A stretch of 64,000 nucleotides of DNA, taken from CAYTZO01 sp964442525 (GTDB lineage: Bacteria; Patescibacteriota; Microgenomatia; UBA10105; UBA927). The notes beneath the pieces were generated by a model. That model saw only the letters and a program-made list of their open reading frames with translations, searched no databases and was not told the origin of the DNA. Position numbers and translations under genes: made by a program. The stretch lies in assembly GCA_964442525.1 (NCBI GenBank), contig CAYTZO010000001.1, forward strand, positions 1 through 64,000, in the 5' to 3' direction. Shown here one piece after another: positions 42,016-48,846 of the stretch; within the stretch, counting starts at the first letter, position 1, and each line of letters starts with the position of its first letter.

Positions 42016-42930
42016 ATGGATTTTACTGCTGAGTTTACCAAGATTAAGGAGCTTCTTGATAAAAGCACGGAAGTGCTTGTTGTGACGCATGGGCGGCCGA
42101 CGTTTGACAGCGTCGGGAGCTCGCTTGCAATAAGCCTCGGTCTTATTGGGCTTGGTAAAAGGGTTGTAGTAGCCTGTCCGGACCAGATGACCGTTGACCT
42201 GTCGAGCTTTGTCGGCGTGAACAAGATTGTGGATGACCTTGCAAAGAAGAACTTTATTATTTCTCTTGATTATATCGACGGCTCTATCGAAAAAGTCAGC
42301 TACAACATTGAGGGCAATAAATTTAATCTCGTCATCGAACCCCGACCGGGTTTTGAGCCATTTTCCCCGGACAAAGTGCACTATTCCTATGGGGGCGGCA
42401 ATAGCGATTTCATCATTGCCGTTGATACGATCCAACTCGGAGGTCTTGGCGCCCTTTATGAAAGCAATAAGGAACTCTTTGGTAGTCGGCCGGTGGTAAA
42501 CATTGATCACCACCCAAATAATACGCAGTACGGGCAACAGAACATCGTTGACCCGCAAGCTTCCTCGACGGCAGAGCTTACCGCACAATTTCTTTCCTAT
42601 CTTGGCGTGGCGCTTACGACGGATATCGCAACGAACCTCTTCAATGCGCTTTATGGCGCGACCGATAATTTCACCAGTTCCAGCGTCAGCCCAGCGGCGT
42701 TTGAGGTCGCGGCCGTTTGCGCCAGAGCCGGAGCAAAACGGTTTACGAAAACCGTTGATCACGAAGAAGTTCCAGCTCTGGAGGTAGCGCGGGATGCGGG
42801 ATCCCGGCCGGCTCCAAAAGCGGCAAAAACACCCGCTCCGCTTCCGCAGCAGTCCACGCAAACAAGCGCAGGACAAGCTCCGGCCGACTGGCTCAAACCG
42901 AAGATCTTCAAAAGCTCAAACCTGATTTAA
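42016..42930 (+). CDS. DHH-family phosphoesterase with degenerate first motif and no DHHA1 domain
   Basis: A 304-residue protein in the position of nrnA in the nusA-infB operon. The DHH motif is clear (VVNIDHHPNNTQYG), as are an Asp in IIAVDT and SSTAELTAQFL. The first motif, usually H-x-x-PDGDA-GS, here reads THGRPTFDSVGS (about 25-35), so one metal-binding Asp is a Thr. After about residue 225 the chain becomes Pro/Ala-rich (PAPKAAKTPAPLPQQ) and the DHHA1 substrate domain is missing. It may degrade short nucleotides or be a non-catalytic relative. RbfA, usually found between infB and nrnA, is absent. Confidence 0.75.
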   Translation: MDFTAEFTKIKELLDKSTEVLVVTHGRPTFDSVGSSLAISLGLIGLGKRVVVACPDQMTVDLSSFVGVNKIVDDLAKKNFIISLDYIDGSIEKVSYNIEGNKFNLVIEPRPGFEPFSPDKVHYSYGGGNSDFIIAVDTIQLGGLGALYESNKELFGSRPVVNIDHHPNNTQYGQQNIVDPQASSTAELTAQFLSYLGVALTTDIATNLFNALYGATDNFTSSSVSPAAFEVAAVCARAGAKRFTKTVDHEEVPALEVARDAGSRPAPKAAKTPAPLPQQSTQTSAGQAPADWLKPKIFKSSNLI

Positions 42931-42935
42931 CTACT

Positions 42936-43424
42936 ATGCCAGCGAGAGTTGAAGTTAATTGGAGAGCATCAAAAGAGCCATTGGCTCGATTCGTTCGGCT
43001 CCTCTATGATCGAGATTCTTCAGGAAGCCAGAGAGAGAGTTTCTACAAGGAAATTCCTCCTGGCGGCATTCCTCTAGATGGATTATTGTACGACTTGGGT
43101 CACAGTGGCCGAGGATTTGATGAATTTCCTTATATCGTAACTTTAGATGCTTCTCAATCACGGGAAATAACATTGCCTTACGCCGAAGATAAAGGCTTAG
43201 AGGTAGATATGAAGGTCGCGGATTTAATAAAACAGCTGAAAAGTCAGATAGAAGATTTTGTCATGCAGCACCCGTATGCGCAATCAAATCCCGAACCATA
43301 TGTAACCACTATGAAAACACTTGACGTTTTAGCCAAACGCGCTGACGATCAGAAGGTAAAAATTATCTTTGGTACTGATTTTCAACATAATCGAGTAATA
43401 GAATCACTAACATTACACCACTAA
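42936..43424 (+). CDS. Hypothetical protein
   Basis: A 162-residue protein with no family I recognise. There is no signal peptide or membrane helix. PPGGIPLDGLLYDLGHSGRGFDEFPYIVTLDASQ (about 42-75) looks like a compact alpha/beta core, and MKVADLIKQLKSQIEDFVMQHP is a predicted helix. It starts 5 bases after the DHH gene. A HicBA-like pair follows. The mix suggests an accessory insertion in the operon, but this is only inferred. Confidence 0.55.
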   Translation: MPARVEVNWRASKEPLARFVRLLYDRDSSGSQRESFYKEIPPGGIPLDGLLYDLGHSGRGFDEFPYIVTLDASQSREITLPYAEDKGLEVDMKVADLIKQLKSQIEDFVMQHPYAQSNPEPYVTTMKTLDVLAKRADDQKVKIIFGTDFQHNRVIESLTLHH

Positions 43425-43433
43425 GCATTGTGC

Positions 43434-43439
43434 TATAAT
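43434..43439 (+). promoter_or_regulatory. Extended -10 promoter of the HicBA-like pair
   Basis: TGCTATAAT (extended -10, TATAAT at 43434-43439), 9 bases before the ATG at 43448. No good -35 is present, as expected for an extended -10 promoter. Confidence 0.6.
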
Positions 43440-43447
43440 TTAAATGT

Positions 43448-43699
43448 ATGAAAACCACGACAAAATCGGTTGACAATTTTGGGTTTCATGCCCTTGTGTG
43501 GAAAGAGGGAAAATGGTATGTGGCAAGAGCCGTAGAAGTAGAGGTTGCAAGCCAGGGGGAAACGGCAAGGGCAGCGCTCAAGAACCTAAAAGAGGCGCTC
43601 GAATTGTATTTTGAAGACGAAAAGATTCCAGCGAAGAATGTGACTTCCGTTTCTGATCTCCGCCTCAGAGAGGTTTACCCCAACATTCGCTATGCCTAA
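43448..43699 (+). CDS. HicB-like antitoxin
   Basis: An 83-residue protein with the HicB fold: FHALVWKEGKWYVARAVEVEVASQGETARAALKNLKEALELYFED is the degenerate RNase H-like antitoxin domain that starts most HicB proteins. The C-terminal DNA-binding domain found in longer HicB proteins is missing. Its last 8 bases overlap the hicA-like gene. It should neutralise the toxin by direct binding and may contribute to autoregulation. Confidence 0.82.
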   Translation: MKTTTKSVDNFGFHALVWKEGKWYVARAVEVEVASQGETARAALKNLKEALELYFEDEKIPAKNVTSVSDLRLREVYPNIRYA

Positions 43700-43910
43700 G
43701 CTCTATTCTGCCCGAGAGGTAGTAGCAAGGCTCAAGCGTTTAGGATTTACGATTGTCTCTCAAAAAGGAAGTCATATAAAACTGAGAGGAGTTCGCAAAG
43801 GAAAGTTACGAACAGCTATTGTTCCAAATCATAAAGAAATTGCCATGGGTACACTTTCTTCTATTTTGTATCAAGCGAACGCGACGAAGAGAGAACTGGA
43901 AGAGGCATAA
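43692..43910 (+). CDS. hicA: HicA-like mRNA interferase toxin
   Basis: A 72-residue protein of the YcfA/HicA family, a double-stranded RNA-binding-like fold. The catalytic His28 is in VSQKGSHIKLRG, and REVVARLKRLGF and VPNHKEIAMGTLSSIL are family motifs. It would cleave mRNA when freed from the HicB-like partner encoded just upstream, with an 8-base overlap. Antitoxin first, toxin second is the reverse of the usual hicA-hicB order but is seen in the family. Confidence 0.87.
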   Translation: MPKLYSAREVVARLKRLGFTIVSQKGSHIKLRGVRKGKLRTAIVPNHKEIAMGTLSSILYQANATKRELEEA

Positions 43911-43913
43911 AGT

Positions 43914-44660
43914 TTACTTCAGTGTTTTGAAACCAAAAACTTCGCTGCTCATTGATTCCGCCGTAATTTGATAAAAATAATTGGTATCTGGAGAGAGGCC
44001 ACTGAGCCGGATAGTGTGGATGATTTGGGGTTGTAAGTTGACGACCGCTGTTTTTTTATTTACCTCTGTAGTCCAGTAGGTAAGCGACGTGGAAATAGAT
44101 CTTTGCGTAGTAAAACTTATAAATACCTCTGTCGGTGAAATATTCCGTACGACGGGTTTCCCCATAAGGGCTTTCGCCTGAGACTCGGTTTGCAGTTGGT
44201 TTTGGATGCTTGTGACGGTAACAAAAATACTTCCGGTAATGATAAGAAGAAGAACAACCGGCAAGAGTATTGCCGCGGGAGAAGCAACCGGGATGTGCCA
44301 GGTTTTGAAAAATGAGAGCTTAATCCGCTGGGCACGTTTAAAGCGTTTGAGCTCTCCGGCCGGGAACCAATTGCCTCCGCAGGAAGAACAATGAAAGACG
44401 GCTACGTCTTCGGGGATGCTCTCACCCTTTATTCGGGCAAGACGCGAGTGGTCTTTGGGGCAATACCGCTCCTTTGGTTGGGGGACGCGGCGAGGGAAAC
44501 GGGGGAGGCTTACCTGGGACAGGTCAGGTGCCTGGAAAAAATTTGTTTCCCCCTGATCGGTCCAGACGCCGCCGCACCAACTGCATACGTCGAGCGTAAC
44601 CGGCGGTTCCATACCAAGGCTCAGGGTGATGAGTACACTTCCACAATCGGGACAATGCAT
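43914..44660 (-). CDS. Membrane protein with two zinc ribbons and an extracellular Fn3-like domain
   Basis: A 248-residue protein. Two zf-TFIIB-like ribbons lie at about 3-40 (CPDCGSVL...CSWCGGVWTDQGE) and 67-105 (CPKDHSRL...CSSCGGNWFPAGEL). A membrane helix follows (about 124-147, ASPAAILLPVVLLLIITGSIFV). The C-terminal 95 residues (VVRNISPTEVFISFTTQ...LSGLSPDTNYFYQI) look like a fibronectin type III domain outside. The cytoplasmic zinc ribbons may bind nucleic acid or protein partners. Combination of this ribbon with an outside Fn3 is unusual. It is convergent with hicA and divergent from rpsO. Confidence 0.7.
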   Translation of the reverse strand: MHCPDCGSVLITLSLGMEPPVTLDVCSWCGGVWTDQGETNFFQAPDLSQVSLPRFPRRVPQPKERYCPKDHSRLARIKGESIPEDVAVFHCSSCGGNWFPAGELKRFKRAQRIKLSFFKTWHIPVASPAAILLPVVLLLIITGSIFVTVTSIQNQLQTESQAKALMGKPVVRNISPTEVFISFTTQRSISTSLTYWTTEVNKKTAVVNLQPQIIHTIRLSGLSPDTNYFYQITAESMSSEVFGFKTLK

Positions 44661-44703
44661 AGCTCCAGTGTAGCAGACCTTCTTGCCGGTAAGTTAGGGG
44701 TCC

Positions 44704-44768
44704 TTGTAAACGGAATTGGTTTGGTGTATAATAGTCGTGTTTGGAGCAATTATACGAGCTCCTTTTTT
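44704..44768 (+). promoter_or_regulatory. rpsO-pnp promoter with a leader hairpin followed by T6
   Basis: TTGTAA at 44704-44709, a 17-base spacer and TATAAT at 44727-44732. A few bases after the expected start, GGAGC (44743-44747) pairs with GCTCC (44758-44762) followed by TTTTTT, which looks like a weak attenuator. The leader to rpsO is about 170 bases (44740-44909), unusually long for this window, and has no gene that I can see. It could hold an S15 binding site for autoregulation. Confidence 0.6.
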
Positions 44769-44909
44769 ACTAGAGTATCCAGGTGGTCTTTGACACGCTT
44801 GTCATTTTGCCCGTCAGCTCGACCACGTATATACACGCATTTATACTGATGAAAGGATATTGAAGTTTCGAAAAGCGTAAAAGGCAAAGTCGGAATTTCA
44901 CTCCCTGGT

Positions 44910-45284
44910 ATGCCAGCGAAAACATCCTCGCAGAAAACCTCGAAAAGCGTCGCCAAAGCGAAACCGGCGAAGCGAGCTGAGGTAAAAAAACCAGCTAAAC
45001 AGAAAACCGTGGTGGTTCCTCCTCCCAGCGAAGAGAAATTCGATGTCATTAAACAATTTCAGGTGAAGGCAGGAGATACGGGGAGCCCTGAGGTGCAGGT
45101 GGCGCTTCTCACCAAAAGAATTGAAAAATTGGTGGCTCACCTTAAAGTAAATCCTTCTGATAATCATTCCCGCAGGGGTCTTTTGGGACTGGTGAGCAAA
45201 CGCAGGCGGCTTCTTCATTATCTCGAAGGAAAAGATCAAAAGCGTTACAAAAGCATTTCGCAAAAATTAGGACTATCAAAGTAA
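44910..45284 (+). CDS. rpsO: Ribosomal protein S15 with N-terminal extension
   Basis: A 124-residue protein. The last 85 residues (KAGDTGSPEVQVALLTKRIEKLVAHLK...DNHSRRGLLGLVSKRRRLLHYL) are a complete S15. The first 38 residues are a Lys/Ala/Pro-rich extension not present in typical S15 (about 89 residues). Such basic tails may reach along the 16S rRNA. It is followed by pnp, the standard rpsO-pnp order, 56 bases away. Confidence 0.95.
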   Translation: MPAKTSSQKTSKSVAKAKPAKRAEVKKPAKQKTVVVPPPSEEKFDVIKQFQVKAGDTGSPEVQVALLTKRIEKLVAHLKVNPSDNHSRRGLLGLVSKRRRLLHYLEGKDQKRYKSISQKLGLSK

Positions 45285-45340
45285 AAAAGCTCGTTTCCTC
45301 GAAGCTTACAGCACTTAAGCCTCTAAGGAACAGAACATAT

Positions 45341-47575
45341 ATGAAAATTATAAAAAAATCCATTGAAATAAGCGGCCGCACGCTTTCCCTTGAAGTCGGC
45401 CGGTTTGCCCAACAAGCAAGCAGCGCGGTTGTGGCCCAATACGGCGATACCATGGTGTTGGCAACGGTGACTGCTGCAAGCCATGAAACAACATTAGATT
45501 ATTTCCCCTTGTCCGTCGAATACGTCGAACGGCTCTATGCGGGAGGCAGAATTAAGGGGTCGCGATGGGTCAAGCGAGAGGGCCGGCCCAGCGATGACGC
45601 CATCCTTGCCGGTCGGCTGGTCGATCGTTCTATCCGCCCGCTTTTCCCAAAAGGGTATAAACACGATGTTCAGGTCGTTATTACGACGCTTTCCGTCGAT
45701 GGAGAAAATGATCCGGATGTTTTGGGGCTTGTCGCTTCTTCGGCGGCAATCGCCATTTCTCATATCCCGTGGGATGGGCCGGTTGCCGCAGTCAGAGCCG
45801 GGTTTATTAAAGAAAACGGCGACGGAAAAGGACAGCTTATTGTTAACCCGACTGCGGCGGAACAGGCCCTTTCGGAATTTGATGTCGTCGTGTCGTCAAC
45901 CAAGGACCGCGTAGTGATGCTCGAAGGCGGATTTTGTGAGACGGGTGAAGATCAGGTCTTTGAGGCAATTAAAACCGCAAAAACAGAAAATAAAAAGATT
46001 ATTGATTTGATTGACGAACTGGTGAGCGAGGTCGGGAAACCCAAAGCAACCGTCCCCGAAGCAAAAGAACCAACAGAACTGCGCACGCTTATTCTGAAAG
46101 AGTACAAGAAACAGATGGAAGATGTATTTACGAAGCACGCTGCGAAGGAAACCGGCAGTGAAGAAGTGTTTACGCTGGCTCAGGCCATTGTGGATGCCCA
46201 AGCGGCCGCCAAATCCGAGACGAAGTGGACGGTCAAAGAAGTTTTGGAAGTGCTCGATAGTATATTTAAAAGTAAGCTTCGTGAGGATGTCCTCAAAAAT
46301 GGTAAACGCGTGGACGGAAGAAAGCTTGATGAGATTCGGCCTATCGCTCTGGCTGTTGGACTTCTTCCGCGTACACACGGCAGCGCCATGTTCCAACGCG
46401 GACAGACTCAGGTTCTGACCGTCGCAACTCTTGGAACTCCAGCACTTGAACAACTTATTGAAAGCCCGATGGGCGAGGAATCCAAGCGGTATATTCATCA
46501 TTACAGCATGCCGCCGTATTCTGTCGGCGAGACTGGTCGGATCGGTACGCCATCGCGCAGAGAAATCGGGCATGGAGCGCTTGCCGAACGAGCACTTCTC
46601 TCCGTTATTCCATCAGAAGAGGAGTTTCCGTACACCATCCGACTCGTTTCCGAAGTTTTCTCGAGTAACGGCAGCACGTCTATGGCGTCAACCTGCGGTT
46701 CGACCATGGCACTTATGGACGCGGGAGTTCCGATTAAAGAGCCGGTCGCCGGTATCTCAATCGGACTCATGAGCGACCTGTCTGCACAGGCAGGTAAAGG
46801 CAAATATGTGCTTCTTACCGATATCATGGGGGTAGAAGATTTTGGCGGCGACATGGACTTTAAGGTCGCGGGCACCAAAAACGGCATTACCGCGATACAA
46901 CTGGACATGAAGGTTCATGGTATAGGTGACAGCGTCATAAAAGATACCCTTGCCGCTGCCAAAAAGGCACGACTGACGATACTTGCGACCATGCTCAAAG
47001 TGATCGGCTCTCCTCGCACGAAACTTTCTCAGTACGCGCCCAAAGTGCAGGTCGTTAAGATTCCCGTTGACCGGATTGGTGAAGTCATCGGTCCGGGCGG
47101 TAAAACCATCAGACAAATTATTGCGGTCACAGGAGCAGTTGTCGATGTCAAAGACGATGGATCAGTCTTTATCTCAGGTACGAAGGAAGAGGCGGTTGAA
47201 CGGGCAGTGACGTGGGTGAAGGGTATTACGCACGAAGTAAAATCCGGAGAAGAGTTTGAAGGCGAGGTCAAACGAATTTTGCCGTTTGGAGCATTTGTGG
47301 AAATTCTTCCGGGCAAAGAGGGCATGGTGCACGTATCACAGATGGCAACCGGATTTGTCAACGACCCCAACGATGTCGTCTCTATCGGTCAAAAAGTAAA
47401 AGTCCGGGTTATCGAAATAGACGAGCAGAGAAGAATTAATCTCTCTATGCTTTTTGGTGAAGATGCAGAGAAAGCTGTCCAGCGTGGCCCCTCAGAGCAC
47501 CGCGGATTCGGCGGTGGTCACCGCAGCGGCGGACGCGACAGGCGCCCATTTGATCGCGGACGAAGAAGGTTCTAA
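45341..47575 (+). CDS. pnp: Polyribonucleotide nucleotidyltransferase (PNPase)
   Basis: A 744-residue PNPase. Two RNase PH domains are present (SSRSIRPLFPKG-like VDRSIRPLFPKGY, and GTHGSAMFQRGQTQVL with FSSNGSTSMASTCGSTMALMDAG). A KH domain (IGEVIGPGGKTIRQI) and an S1 domain (GEVKRILPFGAFVEILPGKEGMVHVSQM) follow, with an Arg/Gly-rich tail. It degrades RNA from the 3' end by phosphorolysis. LSAQAG at about 482-487 comes from an 18-base palindrome inserted between GLMSD and KGKYVLL. It is near RNase J, so an RNA-decay cluster is likely. Confidence 0.97.
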   Translation: MKIIKKSIEISGRTLSLEVGRFAQQASSAVVAQYGDTMVLATVTAASHETTLDYFPLSVEYVERLYAGGRIKGSRWVKREGRPSDDAILAGRLVDRSIRPLFPKGYKHDVQVVITTLSVDGENDPDVLGLVASSAAIAISHIPWDGPVAAVRAGFIKENGDGKGQLIVNPTAAEQALSEFDVVVSSTKDRVVMLEGGFCETGEDQVFEAIKTAKTENKKIIDLIDELVSEVGKPKATVPEAKEPTELRTLILKEYKKQMEDVFTKHAAKETGSEEVFTLAQAIVDAQAAAKSETKWTVKEVLEVLDSIFKSKLREDVLKNGKRVDGRKLDEIRPIALAVGLLPRTHGSAMFQRGQTQVLTVATLGTPALEQLIESPMGEESKRYIHHYSMPPYSVGETGRIGTPSRREIGHGALAERALLSVIPSEEEFPYTIRLVSEVFSSNGSTSMASTCGSTMALMDAGVPIKEPVAGISIGLMSDLSAQAGKGKYVLLTDIMGVEDFGGDMDFKVAGTKNGITAIQLDMKVHGIGDSVIKDTLAAAKKARLTILATMLKVIGSPRTKLSQYAPKVQVVKIPVDRIGEVIGPGGKTIRQIIAVTGAVVDVKDDGSVFISGTKEEAVERAVTWVKGITHEVKSGEEFEGEVKRILPFGAFVEILPGKEGMVHVSQMATGFVNDPNDVVSIGQKVKVRVIEIDEQRRINLSMLFGEDAEKAVQRGPSEHRGFGGGHRSGGRDRRPFDRGRRRF
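46777..46794. repeat. Palindromic insert in pnp (18 bases)
   Basis: CCTGTCTGCACAGGCAGG, nearly the same sequence as the dnaK insert and coding the same LSAQAG. Confidence 0.78.
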
Positions 47576-47604
47576 TTGGATAATTTTTCTCCATCGATTA
47601 TGAT
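47576..47604 (+). promoter_or_regulatory. Promoter of the Lon-like ATPase gene
   Basis: TTGGAT at 47576-47581, a 17-base spacer and TATGAT at 47599-47604, 7 bases before the ATG at 47611; leaderless pattern. It starts right after the pnp stop. Confidence 0.68.
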
Positions 47605-47610
47605 GAGTGT

Positions 47611-48842
47611 ATGTCTAAATTCTCCGATGAATTAACTGGTTTGCGGAAAAAGATTGCTGAAGCACGCATCCCCAAGAATCTCGAAACGAAAATACTCGGA
47701 AATGTCGAAGAAATTGAGCGGCTGGAAAATGATATTGCGGCCAGGGTTCACGTCGAGCAAATGATGACGTACATTGATTGGGTCGTCAGTTTGCCGTGGA
47801 ACGAGCGGACCAAAGATATTTTAGATTTAGCAAAAACCCGGACAATCCTTGATAAAAATCACTATGGCCTCGAACCTGTGAAGGAGAGAATTTTGGAATA
47901 TCTTGCCGTCCTTAAGCTCAATATAGAAAAGCCCGCGGAAGAACAAAAAGAAAAACTTTCTCATGCAATTCTTGCGCGCCGTGCCCCCATCCTTTGCCTT
48001 GTANNNNNNNNNNNNNNNNNNNNNNNNNNNNNNNNNNNNNNNNNNNNNNNNNNNNNNNNNNNNNNNNNNNNNNNNNNNNNNNNNNNNNNNNNNNNNNNNN
48101 NNNAGAAAAACTTTCTCATGCAATTCTTGCGCGCCGTGCCCCCATCCTTTGCCTTGTAGGGCTCGTCGGTACAGGCAAAACCACGCTTGCCATGTCGATT
48201 GCGCAGGCCATGGGCAGGCGCTTTGTGCGGATCCCTTTCGGCGGCATGAGCGATGCGCTTGATCTTCGCGGTCAATCACGGGTGCGGCCGGATGCGGAAA
48301 TTGGCTTGGTCTTGAAAGCGCTCCGCTATGCGGGCAGCAAAAACCCGGTCATGCTCCTTGACGAAATTGACCGCGTTGCCGAGCATGCGCGGGGAGACAT
48401 TATGGGAGTTCTTGTCGAACTCCTTGATCCGGAGCAAAACCAGGCATTCACCGATCACTATCTGGACTTTCCGTTTGATCTTTCCGAGGTTCTTTTTATC
48501 GCAACCGCCAACAATACGACCAATATCGCAACCGCCGTCCTTGACCGTTTAGAGCCCATTCAAATGCCCTCCTATAGTGATGAAGAAAAGATTAAAATCG
48601 GCAGGGACTATGTATTACCAACGCTTCTGAGGGAATCGGGACTTACCCCTGAGAATCTCACAATTGATGAGGCGGTATGGCCAAAGCTCGTCCGTCCCTT
48701 GGGGTATGATTCGGGTATACGGAGTCTGGAGCGGACCCTTAACAGCCTTTGTAGGAAAGTTGCTCGTATGATTGTAGAAGGAAAGGGAAAAAGCTTCCAT
48801 ATAACGAACGAAAATATAAAAGATTTTATTGAAGTCTACTAA
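47611..48842 (+). CDS. Lon-like AAA+ ATPase lacking the protease domain
   Basis: Collapsing the gap at 48004-48103 and one flanking 55-mer gives a single 358-residue protein. It begins at the linker helices of Lon (LRKKIAEARIPKNLETK..., YIDWVVSLPWNERTKD, HYGLEPVKERILEYLAVLKL). The AAA+ module has Walker A GLVGTGKTT, which spans the gap junction, VRIPFGGMSDALDLRGQSR, Walker B PVMLLDEIDRV, and sensor LFIATANNT. It ends after the small AAA+ lid (NIKDFIEVY), exactly where the Lon protease domain normally begins. Both the N-terminal substrate domain and the Ser-Lys protease are absent. It may act as an unfoldase or remodelling factor. RNase J follows immediately. Confidence 0.85.
48004..48103. other. 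Scaffold gap (100 N) flanked by a duplicated 55-mer
   Basis: The 55 bases at 47949-48003 are repeated exactly at 48104-48158 after 100 N. As at 1939-2038, this is a contig-end overlap left uncollapsed, not missing sequence. Confidence 0.95.
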
Positions 48843-48846
48843 ATTT

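Noticed and set aside
41770..42876. A 368-residue minus-strand open frame across infB and the DHH gene
   Set aside because: It spans two well-supported genes and the junction between them and shows no protein-like motifs.
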